A stretch of DNA of 64,000 nucleotides from Armatimonadota bacterium (GTDB lineage Bacteria > Armatimonadota > UBA5829 > DSUL01): the NCBI GenBank assembly GCA_020846715.1, contig JADLDK010000045.1:1-64000 (forward strand), written 5' to 3'. The translations under genes were made by a program, and so were the position numbers. The notes beneath the pieces are model-generated. The model did not search any database. It was not told where the DNA came from and saw only the letters and a list, made by a program, of their open reading frames with translations. Within the stretch, counting starts at the first letter, position 1. Each line of letters starts with the position of its first letter. Of this stretch, positions 7,232 through 15,281 are shown piece after piece.

Positions 7232-8863
7232 TTGTTTGACGCCAAGGCTGCCGTGATACACGCCATTATTCAACGCCCCATAATAGCCGTCGCAATCGCC
7301 TTCGCACTTGGCTGCGTTGTGGCTATGGTCAGCGGGTCTGCTCCGGCGCCGGGACTGGGAGTTGCCGGAATCGGATGCGCGGCGGCGATCTACGCTTTCG
7401 CTCGCGGGCAGCGAGGATGGGTCGTCCTTCTGGTAGGAGTCGCTCTGCTGGGATTTGCGCGCGCTTCTGTTGAACAGACGCCCGGCCGCTCGGACGTGTC
7501 ACGCTTCGCCGGACGCCGCACGCCCGTGGTTCTGGATGGCTATATCGCCAGCGACCCTCAGATAACACCTGAAACGATCCGCTTCTTCTACCGTGTAAGC
7601 GCTGCCTCTGCCAACCGCCGGGTTGTTCCAGCCAGCGGAAAAATCTCGGTGAGCGTAGCCCGGCAGGCAGCGCAGACTTTGCGAAGGGCGACTACGGGTC
7701 TGACTTACGGGCGGACCCTCAGACTTCGGGCGCAGATCCGGCGCCCGTCTCAACCTCGAAATCCGGGCGAGTTCTCCTGGGCGTCCTACCTGGCCCGGCA
7801 CGGCGCGTTTGCGACGGCCTGGGTTGACAGCCCGACGGATATTACCGTGCTTGACGAAGCCTCCGGCCCGCAGATAGTCGTCTGGGCTTACCGTCTGCGA
7901 GACAGCCTTCGCGCACAACTCGCCCGGCATCTCCCACGCCAGGAAGCAGCGCTGGCATCCGGCATGGTGCTGGGGAGTTATTCCCTGGTGCCCCAGAAAA
8001 TCGTTGAAAGCTTCACGCGCACAGGGACTTTGCACCTGCTCGCGGCGTCCGGGTACAACTGCGCGCTAATTGTGACAATCTTCTGGGGAATGTTGCTGCG
8101 CCGCTCACGCTTTCCCCGCCTCCTCTCAACTGCCAGCGTTATCCTGTTGATCTTCTTCTACACACTCATGGCGGGCGCGGGGCCGTCGATTGTGCGGGCC
8201 GGGATTGCCTCCTCTCTTTACATGGCAGCTCTGATGCTGGGTCGCCCGGCTGATATGATCAGTGTCCTGGCCGCAACGGTGGCGATTATGCTGGCTATAG
8301 ACCCTCTCTCGCTGGCGGACGTCGGATTCCAACTCAGCTTTGCTGCGGTTGTCTCCATTTTGATGTTTGCGCCGAGGCTGAACTCACTGACAGCGCGCTT
8401 CGAACCCGCTCCGTCTGCGCCTGGGCGAGCAGGTCTTCGAAAGGTCATTCTGCTGCATCTGCGAGATGTTGCCGTCGTAACGACGGCTGCGACGGTAGCG
8501 ACTGCTCCCCTGATAGCCAACTACTTCAACCGTCTGTCGCTCGTGTCGCTTCCCGCTAATGTAGCCGTTGCCGCTGTGGCTGAATGGTTCTTTGTGGCGA
8601 CCGTCGCGCTCTCGGCGCTATTTTGGGTGCCTTATATCGGCTGGCTGATTTCTCAGCTTGTCTTTGGTCTGGCGGTAGCTGTCGAGACAATCGTCGGGAC
8701 AATGGCTTCTCCGGGTTTTGCTGAGATCAACGTTCGGTCACCTGGGGTCTTCGGATTAGTAGCTTGGTTCGCTTTGCTTGGGGCGGTGTGGTGGTATTGG
8801 AGGCTCCCCAGACGCGCAAGTGTGAAGAATGCGTCCCGCATGTCCACAGGGACCTCTCAGTGA
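7232..8863 (+). CDS. comEC: ComEC/Rec2 DNA-uptake channel protein without its MBL domain
   Basis: 543-aa inner-membrane protein of the ComEC family, which carries single-stranded DNA across the cytoplasmic membrane in natural transformation. Two or three N-terminal helices (PIIAVAIAFALGCVVAMVSG onward) are followed by the soluble OB-like ComEC N-terminal region (about residues 85-190, with 'RNPGEFSWASYLARHGAFAT') and then the competence domain (about 235-510, with HLLAASGYNCALIV and 'LADVGFQLSFAAVVSI', both strongly family-specific). Full-length ComEC is usually 700-800 aa with a C-terminal MBL domain. Here the gene stops first and that domain is encoded by the next gene, overlapping by 4 bases. 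Start: TTG 7232, or GTG 7253, which leaves a better leader length. Confidence 0.92.
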   Translation: MFDAKAAVIHAIIQRPIIAVAIAFALGCVVAMVSGSAPAPGLGVAGIGCAAAIYAFARGQRGWVVLLVGVALLGFARASVEQTPGRSDVSRFAGRRTPVVLDGYIASDPQITPETIRFFYRVSAASANRRVVPASGKISVSVARQAAQTLRRATTGLTYGRTLRLRAQIRRPSQPRNPGEFSWASYLARHGAFATAWVDSPTDITVLDEASGPQIVVWAYRLRDSLRAQLARHLPRQEAALASGMVLGSYSLVPQKIVESFTRTGTLHLLAASGYNCALIVTIFWGMLLRRSRFPRLLSTASVILLIFFYTLMAGAGPSIVRAGIASSLYMAALMLGRPADMISVLAATVAIMLAIDPLSLADVGFQLSFAAVVSILMFAPRLNSLTARFEPAPSAPGRAGLRKVILLHLRDVAVVTTAATVATAPLIANYFNRLSLVSLPANVAVAAVAEWFFVATVALSALFWVPYIGWLISQLVFGLAVAVETIVGTMASPGFAEINVRSPGVFGLVAWFALLGAVWWYWRLPRRASVKNASRMSTGTSQ

Positions 8864-9633
8864 AGCGCGTTGGCGTTGTTCTGGCGGCTGGGATTGCGGC
8901 GCTTGTGGCAGTTTACTTCGCTACCCGCAGTGGAACTGAGTTTCGAGTAGACTGCCTGGATACAGGTGGAGGCCAGTGCTGGCTGGTTCACGGCCCGCAC
9001 TCCTCAACAGCAATCGTCCTCTGCGCGTCACAGCCCTTTTTGGACAAAGGCGCGCAGTACGTGGCGCTGCCGGCACTGCGGCGCGCGGGCGTGAATGCTG
9101 TGGATGTCTTTCTTGCGCTCGGCTATAGCCGGACGGCCGAGCAGTGGGTTGAAACGCTGCAAAATAGCGTGAGAATTCACGACATACTTGCGCCGGATGC
9201 CCCGTCTTCCTCTGCGTTGCGCTGGCGTCGTATCAGGGCGGGACAGAGTCTGGTCCTGAACAGCGGACTTCGCCTGAGGACAGTTGCCGACGGGGCGGCT
9301 TCCAGCGCTGTGATTGTGCGTGGACGCAGTGCGAGTGTTGCGCTGGTGGAGCGCCTGACCAGCTCCGTTGCGGCCGCGTTGCTCAAAGAGCAACCCGGCG
9401 CGCTTGTGCTCTCCAGGGGGGCCTCGCAGAGCGACGGGAGGGAACTGGGTGGATATCGCCCGGACATCGTTGTCATCCACACTGGCCGCACGACGCAGAA
9501 TCGCGCCAACCTCGCACTTGTGAAGACTTTAGACGCGCGGTCTCAACGGCTCTACCAGACTGGCTACAGCGGTGGGGTGACTATCTGCGCAGAAGCCAGG
9601 CGCTTTCGCGTGTACACCACGCGCGCCGAATGA
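8860..9633 (+). CDS. Membrane-anchored, metal-ligand-less MBL partner of ComEC
   Basis: 257 aa from the GTG at 8860, overlapping the comEC stop by 4 bases. One N-terminal transmembrane helix (VGVVLAAGIAALVAVYF) precedes a domain that aligns by eye with the ComEC MBL domain: VDCLDTGGGQCWLV for the usual LDVGQGDAxLI, FLALGYSRTAEQWVETL for xLSHxHxDHxGGL, a VLSRGASQ segment for VPHHGS, and RLYQTGYSGGVTI for the closing 'VYRTDRDGAVTI'. All His/Asp metal ligands are gone, so nuclease or hydrolase activity is not expected. It probably completes the ComEC channel structurally. Alternative: an unrelated anchored protein; the strand-by-strand correspondence makes this less likely. Confidence 0.75.
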   Translation: MKRVGVVLAAGIAALVAVYFATRSGTEFRVDCLDTGGGQCWLVHGPHSSTAIVLCASQPFLDKGAQYVALPALRRAGVNAVDVFLALGYSRTAEQWVETLQNSVRIHDILAPDAPSSSALRWRRIRAGQSLVLNSGLRLRTVADGAASSAVIVRGRSASVALVERLTSSVAAALLKEQPGALVLSRGASQSDGRELGGYRPDIVVIHTGRTTQNRANLALVKTLDARSQRLYQTGYSGGVTICAEARRFRVYTTRAE

Positions 9634-9679
9634 CGCGCTCTGGAAACCCTTTCTGATTTGGCGCGTCCTATACGTACAC

Positions 9680-9704
9680 GCAAAATCTGAAGTGCAGATT
9701 TTGC
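9680..9704. other. Perfect 10-bp hairpin before the YRD-rich gene
   Basis: GCAAAATCTG (9680-9689), loop AAGTG, then CAGATTTTGC (9695-9704). It lies 46 bases after the ComEC-partner stop and 24 bases before the next start. There is no clear T-run after it, so it may be a weak terminator or a 5' leader stem. Confidence 0.5.
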
Positions 9705-9728
9705 TACTCTAAGAGAAGAGGTACGACG

Positions 9729-10415
9729 TTGAACATCCTACAGTACCGCAGGACACTGTCCTTCTCGCTTATTGCCGTTTTCGGGCTCGCCCTGGCAGCT
9801 CCGATGGCGGCTGTGGCCAGCGAGAGCGGGCGCAGAAACACAGCCCTTGCGCTCGGCGCGGCGGCTCTTGTCCTCGCAACGAAGAAGAACAAGACCCCGG
9901 CACTGGCAGCCGCCGTAGGGGCAGCCGTAGCCTACAAGCAGTACAGCAACGAGAAAAACGAGCGGCAGGATCGAGAGAAGTGGCGCAGGGATCGCTATGG
10001 CAGCTACTACGACTACGGGAATAACGACCGGCGCGACAGGAATGACTATCGCAGTAACGATCGTCGTTACGACGTTTACTCGAGCCGCGATTGGTATCAG
10101 AGCGCCTATACCAACAGGGACCGCTACGGGAACACGTACTCCAGCCGCGACCGCTTCGACAAGTGGGCCGGTCCGACGGTGAACTACAACGCGCGAAACC
10201 GCGATAGCTGCGACAGTAACCAGTATCGCAACGCTCCTGTAGGTCCGCCGCACGGAGATTATCAGGGATACTACCGCGACTCACGCGGTAACTGGGTGAA
10301 GAAACCAGTTTCCATTCAGCGAGAGGATCGCCACCCTGACAATCGCAACAACCGGGATCACACGGACTACAGGAACAAAGACCGTTACGACTATCGGGTC
10401 GTCAACCGCAAGTAA
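9729..10415 (+). CDS. Secreted Tyr/Arg/Asp-rich low-complexity protein
   Basis: 228 aa. TTG start with AGAAGAGG 8-9 bases upstream. A signal peptide (LSFSLIAVFGLALAAPMAAVAS) is followed by a short Ala-rich segment (ALALGAAALVLATKKNK, ALAAAVGAAVAYKQY) and then about 150 residues dominated by R, D, Y, N and S, with repeated units such as SRDRF, NRDRYGN, NDRRDRND and KDRYDYR. No catalytic motif. It resembles the exported 'RcnB/YXWGXW-like' disordered proteins only in composition; function unknown. The highly charged tail could bind nucleic acid or polysaccharide, but that is speculation. Terminated by the hairpin at 10464-10495. Confidence 0.78.
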   Translation: MNILQYRRTLSFSLIAVFGLALAAPMAAVASESGRRNTALALGAAALVLATKKNKTPALAAAVGAAVAYKQYSNEKNERQDREKWRRDRYGSYYDYGNNDRRDRNDYRSNDRRYDVYSSRDWYQSAYTNRDRYGNTYSSRDRFDKWAGPTVNYNARNRDSCDSNQYRNAPVGPPHGDYQGYYRDSRGNWVKKPVSIQREDRHPDNRNNRDHTDYRNKDRYDYRVVNRK

Positions 10416-10463
10416 CCAGCGCGCAGAGCGCACGGACCGCGCTTATCAGATCGCACAACAGAG

Positions 10464-10495
10464 AAAGGCCGGAGTCCATCGGACTCCGGCCTTTT
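10464..10495. terminator. Rho-independent terminator, usable from both sides
   Basis: Perfect 11-bp stem GGCCGGAGTCC / GGACTCCGGCC (10467-10477 and 10481-10491) with a 3-base loop, AAA before and TTTT after. It sits between the convergent YRD-rich gene and the DUF1080 gene. Confidence 0.88.
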
Positions 10496-10517
10496 ATCGT
10501 ACAGCGACAGCTTTAGC

Positions 10518-11147
10518 TCAGCAGCCCAGCTTTCGCGCCCAGATATTCCGGAAGCGAATCAGGTTGCCGTGATCCTGCAACAGAAGCGGCCCGGGCTTGA
10601 TGAAATCGTGATCAATCTCTCCACCCGTCGGGCCCGGAATCTCCAGGTTGTGGTGGACCCATATTCCGTTCCACAGGACACTCGCGCGTGCGTTCTGGGT
10701 CTTCACGCCAAGCTCATTGAAGCGCGGGGCGTGAAAGAAGATGTCGTAGCTCTGCCAGTTCTCCGGAGGCCTGGCTGCGTTCACGCAAGGCGCCGCCAGC
10801 GTGTAGAAGGCAGCGCAGTCGTTCAGCTGTGGGTCCAGCTTGTAAGAGTCCAGAACCTGAACCTCATAGCGCCCCTGAAGATAGACGCCACTGTTGGCCC
10901 TTGCCTGCCCTTCACAGTCTGCCATCAGAGGCAGCCAGAACTCAACGTGCAGTTGCACGTCTTCGAACAGCTCGCGCGTGCAGATGTCGCCCGTGCCCGG
11001 CACAACTTCCATGTAGCCGTTTTCGACTTTCCAGCCCGCCTTCTCGTCTGAGCCTCTCTTATGCCAGCCAGCCAGACTGCTTCCATCAAAAAGAACGATA
11101 GCGTCTGACGGGATCGGCTCATCGCCCTTAAACAAAACGTTGCTCAC
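10518..11147 (-). CDS. DUF1080 (3-keto-disaccharide hydrolase-like) domain protein
   Basis: 209 aa made almost entirely of one DUF1080 domain, a concanavalin-like beta sandwich. Typical phrases are IVLFDGSSLAGWHKRG (about residues 18-33), WKVENGYMEVVPGTGDI, LFEDVQLHVEFWLP, ANSGVYLQGRYEVQVLDSY and the end 'GPLLLQDHGNLIRFRNIW'. Members act on 3-keto-glycosides or bind carbohydrates, and are expanded in Planctomycetes, Bacteroidetes and Armatimonadota. No signal peptide is visible here, so it may be cytoplasmic. The ATG at 11147 is preceded by no convincing ribosome site; a dyad lies 25 bases upstream. Confidence 0.85.
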   Translation of the reverse strand: MSNVLFKGDEPIPSDAIVLFDGSSLAGWHKRGSDEKAGWKVENGYMEVVPGTGDICTRELFEDVQLHVEFWLPLMADCEGQARANSGVYLQGRYEVQVLDSYKLDPQLNDCAAFYTLAAPCVNAARPPENWQSYDIFFHAPRFNELGVKTQNARASVLWNGIWVHHNLEIPGPTGGEIDHDFIKPGPLLLQDHGNLIRFRNIWARKLGC

Positions 11148-11171
11148 TGTGTTTACCTCGTGTGCTGAAAT

Positions 11172-11193
11172 TGCTTGAGATGAAACTCAAGCA
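11172..11193. promoter_or_regulatory. 8-bp inverted repeat upstream of the DUF1080 gene
   Basis: TGCTTGAG (11172-11179), ATGAAA, CTCAAGCA (11186-11193): perfect arms 25 bases before the minus-strand start at 11147. Could be an operator or a leader stem-loop. The rest of the 11148-11448 gap shows a TTGACA (11354) and TTATAA (11380) on the plus strand, but their 20-base spacing is too long for a confident promoter. Confidence 0.4.
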
Positions 11194-11478
11194 TTCGCCA
11201 AGGAGAATACTCCAACGGGCGCCTGTTAGCAAGCTGGCAGCCATGCGCGGTTCTCGATCCACCGCACCTTCCCCGTGGCACTTCTCAGTGCGTCCCGTTT
11301 GTCCGTCCTGGATACCGATTCTCTTCGTCTTGAGTTGCGGAAAAACGTGGATGTTGACACGTCGATCTCTGATTATTCATTATAAGAACAGATCGGGATA
11401 GTCGAGTATCTCGGGACTATTGAGAGAAAACGTAGGAGGGAACTACAAATAATCCGAAAACGCAAGTCTTTACTGACA

Positions 11479-11847
11479 TTGACAGCAGTCAGCATTCTGG
11501 TTGTGTTGGGCGCGGTTGTCTTTAGCTCCAGGTCGAGCCAGAAACAGGAGATTGAGCGGGGACGTTATCTCACGCACTCACTCGCTATGTGTGTGGATTG
11601 TCACGGGGAGGGTTTGACCGGCGCGCGGCTCCCCTTCAAGCCCACCGTCCACATTCCAAACTGGCGCAACACTGCACCGCCACTGAACGCAAAGTCTCTG
11701 AAGCGCTTCGGTGTGGATGGCCTGGCCAGGTTGTTCACGACGGGGCGCACACCTGATGGCAAGACGCTCGGGCCGCCAATGCCGCAGTTCCACATGCACG
11801 CCTCAGATGCGCATGCGATAGCTGCCTATCTCACCTCGCGCAAGTAG
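11479..11847 (+). CDS. Small membrane-anchored monohaem c-type cytochrome
   Basis: 122 aa from the TTG at 11479. A hydrophobic N-terminal anchor (SILVVLGAVVF) is followed by a periplasmic domain with one haem c motif CVDCH (about residues 38-42) and a distal methionine candidate in 'LGPPMPQFHMH'. The pattern, ending 'DAHAIAAYLTSRK', is that of the short cytochrome c domains found in dehydrogenase electron-transfer partners. The reading frame stays open upstream through RKRKSLLTL to a strong AGGAGGG site at 11434-11440. The natural start may therefore be a non-standard ATA (11449) or ATC (11452) codon, which would supply the positively charged N-terminus the anchor needs. No partner dehydrogenase is nearby. 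Confidence 0.8.
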   Translation: MTAVSILVVLGAVVFSSRSSQKQEIERGRYLTHSLAMCVDCHGEGLTGARLPFKPTVHIPNWRNTAPPLNAKSLKRFGVDGLARLFTTGRTPDGKTLGPPMPQFHMHASDAHAIAAYLTSRK

Positions 11848-11865
11848 AAGCGCTCTTTGTCCTTC

Positions 11866-11898
11866 GGCGAGCCGGCGCGCTGCGGCGTCGGGCTCGCC
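11866..11898. terminator. Possible bidirectional hairpin between convergent genes
   Basis: GGCGAGCC (11866-11873) and GGCTCGCC (11891-11898) are perfect 8-bp arms around a 17-base GC-rich loop, lying between the cytochrome and mgtE stops. There is no T-run on either side, so termination is only inferred from position. Confidence 0.4.
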
Positions 11899-11914
11899 CA
11901 GTTCTTCGCCGCTC

Positions 11915-13312
11915 CTACAGCCTCAGAAGGGGTTTTGCGATTGTGAAATAGAAGAACAGCCCCGTTGCATCCACCAGTGTCGTGATGAAAGGAGCGGACA
12001 TCACGGCCGGATCCCATCCTATTCGCTTGAACAGAATTGGCAGCACGGATCCCACTGTGACAGCCCACAGCACAATCACCACCATCGAAATGCCCACAAC
12101 GAACGCCAGGTCTGGCCCGGTTTTCCAGACCAGCGCCCGGGCAAAGCCCACAGCGCCAAGCGCGCTGCCGAGAAGTACGCCTGTACTGGCTTCACGCATC
12201 ACCACTCTCATCAGGTCGCGAAACTCCACTTCGCCCAGCGCCAGCGCGCGCGTGATTGTCGTGACAGTCTGAGCGCCTGCGTTGCCGCCAGTTCCGATCA
12301 GCAAAGGCACAAAAAACGACAGCGCCACAACCCTCGCGAGCTCGTCCTGAAAGTGCCGTAGCACTGTGCCTGTCGCGGTCTCCGCGACGAACAGCAGCAG
12401 CAGCCATCCGAAGCGCTGTTTGACTGTCGCCAGCACTCCTGTGTGGGCGTACGAGTACTCCGACGCTGCGACAGCGCCCAGCTTCAGCACGTCTTCCGTC
12501 TGCTCCTCCTGCAGGACGTCCAGAACGTCGTCAACTGTCACGATGCCAGCCATCATTCCGCGGTGGTCCAGCACTGGCACTGCTACGAAGTCATATTTCG
12601 CGATAGTTCGAGCGACCTCTTCCTGATCAGTATCCACAGAGACCGTGATCAGGTTGCGGTCCATCAGATTGGCAACCTTCTTGTACGGCTTTGCCCGTAA
12701 CAGAGCGCGCAAAGGAAGGACTCCGATCAGACGGTCCTCGCCTGGCGCCCCGTTGTGGTTGGGGGCAACCACGTAAAGCGCGCTCAGGGTTTCGATCTCC
12801 GGGTCCGCGCTGCGCACCTCCACCAGAGCCTCATCAGTGGTCATATCAGGAGCCAGCCGAATGTACTTATCGCTCATCAGACGCCCGGCAGTGCCTTCTT
12901 CGTAGGAGAGGAGTTCGCGCACATCCGCCGCATCCTCTGGAGAGCGCACGGACAACTCCGCCAGCAACTCTTCAGCCGTGTCAGGGTCAGCTTCGGAAAT
13001 GACCTCTGCTGCGTCGTCCATAGGCATGCGGTCGAGCAGGTCAGAAATCCGGATGGGTGGGGCGTTGTCCAGAATGTAGCGCACCAGTTCAGGGTCAATC
13101 TCAACAAGGGTGTCCGCGGCGCGGGCATTGTCCAGCCAGTTGAAGATTGCCAGAGCTTCAGCCCGCTCCAGCTCCTGCATAGCGTCGGCGATGTCAGCCG
13201 GGTGTTTCGCGCGGAGGGCAGCGGTCATGGCCAGTGCGCCACCTTCGCCCGGCGGATGCCGCAAAGCGTTGCGCAGTGTTTGTGCCAGGTTTTCCTGAGT
13301 TGTCGCAGCCAT
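11915..13312 (-). CDS. mgtE: Magnesium transporter MgtE
   Basis: 465-aa Mg2+ channel/transporter of the inner membrane. An N-terminal MgtE_N superhelix (about residues 25-130; 'HPADIADAMQELERAEALAIF', 'MPMDDAAEVISEADPDTAEEL') precedes two CBS domains (about 140-270; 'LMDRNLITVSVDTDQEEVARTI', VPVLDHRGMMAGIVTVDDVL). A five-helix pore domain ends the protein (from about 290; FFVPLLIGTGGNAGAQTVT, and 'MSAPFITTLVDATGLFFYF'). Length and order match the family. The ATG has GGGAGGA 8 bases upstream. Family knowledge: Mg2+ bound between the N and CBS domains closes the pore. corA at 58 kb gives a second Mg2+ route. Confidence 0.95.
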   Translation of the reverse strand: MAATTQENLAQTLRNALRHPPGEGGALAMTAALRAKHPADIADAMQELERAEALAIFNWLDNARAADTLVEIDPELVRYILDNAPPIRISDLLDRMPMDDAAEVISEADPDTAEELLAELSVRSPEDAADVRELLSYEEGTAGRLMSDKYIRLAPDMTTDEALVEVRSADPEIETLSALYVVAPNHNGAPGEDRLIGVLPLRALLRAKPYKKVANLMDRNLITVSVDTDQEEVARTIAKYDFVAVPVLDHRGMMAGIVTVDDVLDVLQEEQTEDVLKLGAVAASEYSYAHTGVLATVKQRFGWLLLLFVAETATGTVLRHFQDELARVVALSFFVPLLIGTGGNAGAQTVTTITRALALGEVEFRDLMRVVMREASTGVLLGSALGAVGFARALVWKTGPDLAFVVGISMVVIVLWAVTVGSVLPILFKRIGWDPAVMSAPFITTLVDATGLFFYFTIAKPLLRL

Positions 13313-13855
13313 CAGGCAAATCCTCCCGCACTCGGTACAGGCACGCGCGTCTGTTCTACACGCCGCAGTGACGCAGTGACTGTCCGCATTACCAGACGGC
13401 CGTCGGGGGAGAGCCTGTGAATACGCGCCGGAACCCTGAGGTCTCCAGCGCTTTGGTAGCTAGAGACCGCGGAGATGCCGGAGTATCAGGGGTGCACCCT
13501 GGCGACCGTGTCTACATTCAGAGAGATCAGTGGACATGGTGTTCGTCTACGCTCCTCGTGCCGCGCGCCCCAGGAGAAGATGCCCGAGTGCGCTTAGAGC
13601 TGTCTCAATACGTGCACAGACAGACGAGCTTCGACTACTGTGGTAGATTATGCCGCAAGCTTTCGCACTTTGCCCATCCCTTCAGCCTCGATGCTCGCGG
13701 AAAATTCGTCTTATCCGCCCAATCTCTCCGCTGTCCGGCTTTCCTTCATCCGCCTGGAGTCTCCTTTGTCGCAGCTTCCGGCACCCTCTACGCGCCACTA
13801 TAAGCAGAGGCGATTGAGCTCTGTCCCGGTTGGCGTCAGCTCCACAGCCTCTGTG
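13313..13855. other. 543-base gap upstream of mgtE; leader region with a possible decayed frame
   Basis: No convincing gene is seen on the plus strand. On the minus strand a frame runs from about 13593 to 13312. It is interrupted by one TGA at 13486-13488 and ends in a TGA that shares a base with the mgtE ATG. It reads 'PLISLNVDTVARVHP', stop, then 'GDLRVPARIHRLSPDGRL' onward. It has no usable start codon and no recognised homologue. It could be a degraded gene or chance. An M-box Mg2+ riboswitch was looked for because the gene is mgtE, but its conserved core was not recognised. Confidence 0.3.
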
Positions 13856-14935
13856 TCACAGCGATGCGGAGTTAAGCACTTGGGCGGCCTGCGCCGCTTG
13901 CTGTTGCGCTTTTGTCCTGTAGAAGTTGTACGCCCCGACCTTCCACGTCTGCAGCAGAAGTGAGTTTTTCGCCATCTCAGCTATAACAGCCGCATCCGCT
14001 TCCGAAATGATAATTGAAGGAGCGCCCTCAGTCTGCAGATTGCCTTCCACACGCTGGGCTGTAATCACCAGCGGGTTTGCGCCCACGCGCCTGCTCTTGA
14101 TCACGTCAATTTTCGGGTTGATAGACGCCAGCCCCGGCGCCTGGTTGAATGTCCGGGACGGAAATCGGCCGTTGAGCGGAAAAAGGAACTGCTGTTTGCC
14201 GACCTGCGTCTCCAGCTTGACGCGGATACCTCCGGCTGCCGGTAGAACCTCACCGTTGCAGTCAAGGGCCAGACCACTGAACCCGTTAACTGATGGAATG
14301 GCGCGGGCGACAAGAGCTGCGGCGTACGCGCGCGTACAGGGCTTCAGCGGCAGCAGTTCCTTTGTATCCGGAATGACCCCGTCATAAATCAGAACTGCGT
14401 AAGCCTCGCGAGCGCTCTTCGTCACAGACTTTCCATCCTTGAATCCATTGTCCTCGAAGAAGTAGCGCAGCGGGTCTTTAACGGCATTCGTCTCCAGCAG
14501 AATGGCCTGGCGGCTATCCCACTTTACCAATGACTGCGCCACCGCGCTGACCGCCGTCTCACGCGTGAGAGTTGTGCCCTTGAGAGCTGGTGGGGTGCGA
14601 AATACCTGAGGGTATTTGGCAGCGGCTTTGGCGAGAATGCTCGACAACTCTGCTGGCTTCACTGCCGATGACGGCGCAAACTTCCCTGAAGCTGTCGTGA
14701 ACAGTTGCAGGCGCTCAACGGCGTGCGCAATCTCATCGCGCAGAGGCTCACTTGCGATGTCTATGGCAGGCCCGTAAGCTGCTGGAGCCTGAACAGCCGC
14801 TTTGGCAGGAGTGGTCTTCCTGGCAGTGGGCTTGACGGGCGCTTTGGGCTTTGCCTTGACCGCGCCTGGAGCCGCGCTAGCGCAAAGAGAGCCGATGATG
14901 ACGGCGGTTGTGAGGGAGCGGGAAAACGCGCTCAT
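13856..14935 (-). CDS. Exported protein with SLH-like repeats
   Basis: 359 aa. The signal peptide (LTTAVIIGSLCASAAPGAVKA) is followed by a Lys/Pro/Ala-rich linker (residues about 28-55) and a helical region. There the phrase LQLFTTASGKFAPSSAVKPA with 'AELSSILAKAA' resembles an S-layer-homology repeat, and two weaker repeats follow ('GTTLTRETAVSAVAQSL', 'RAYAAALVARAIPSV'). The C-terminal third is beta-rich and unassigned. SLH domains bind proteins to the cell wall or outer-membrane-linked polymers, so an envelope-organising role is possible. The repeats are divergent and this call could be wrong. It is divergent from the hydrogenase locus. Confidence 0.6.
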   Translation of the reverse strand: MSAFSRSLTTAVIIGSLCASAAPGAVKAKPKAPVKPTARKTTPAKAAVQAPAAYGPAIDIASEPLRDEIAHAVERLQLFTTASGKFAPSSAVKPAELSSILAKAAAKYPQVFRTPPALKGTTLTRETAVSAVAQSLVKWDSRQAILLETNAVKDPLRYFFEDNGFKDGKSVTKSAREAYAVLIYDGVIPDTKELLPLKPCTRAYAAALVARAIPSVNGFSGLALDCNGEVLPAAGGIRVKLETQVGKQQFLFPLNGRFPSRTFNQAPGLASINPKIDVIKSRRVGANPLVITAQRVEGNLQTEGAPSIIISEADAAVIAEMAKNSLLLQTWKVGAYNFYRTKAQQQAAQAAQVLNSASL

Positions 14936-15240
14936 TGTCGTGATAACCTCCTTGTCCTGTGTCCTGTTTACACTTTCGCACCCTCAACTGAGCTTCAGCA
15001 TCGAGTGCAGCCTTACAAGCGGTGCGCACAGGGTCTGAACTTCCTGTCCTCCCCGCGCACATAGGACGCTCGCCTATTCTATCTTGTTTTGCGCTCCATG
15101 TATAGCCGTTCACATTTGTGTGTGCCTGTGCAACACGACTGTGTGTCCGGTGCAGGCAGAGTGAGTTACCAACATCTCAGAATCGAAGGGTGCGGACCCG
15201 CGTAATGGGTGACTGGAATCATGGCGCTACAGGACTTTTG

Positions 15241-15278
15241 GACTATTTTCAAGTTCACGAACAAAGCCTAAAATAGTC
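15241..15278 (+). promoter_or_regulatory. Candidate promoter inside a 9-bp inverted repeat, hydrogenase locus
   Basis: GACTATTTT (15241-15249) and AAAATAGTC (15270-15278) are perfect complements. A -10-like TAAAAT (15269-15274) lies in the right arm and a weak -35-like TTTCAA (15247-15252) overlaps the left arm with a 16-base spacer. Transcription from here would start around 15281, at the Rex/CRP-like dyad. Confidence 0.4.
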
Positions 15279-15281
15279 ATG

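Noticed and set aside
11354-11385. TTGACA and TTATAA as a promoter for the cytochrome gene
   Set aside because: Spacer of 20 bases is too long for a typical sigma70 promoter; alternative -10 hexamers are poor.
13313-13600. M-box magnesium riboswitch upstream of mgtE
   Set aside because: Expected from the gene, but the conserved M-box core could not be recognised by eye; a covariance-model search would decide.
13417-13963. Two plus-strand frames in the gap between mgtE and the SLH-like gene
   Set aside because: Cys/Arg/Ser-rich translations without domains, and one runs antisense into the SLH-like gene.
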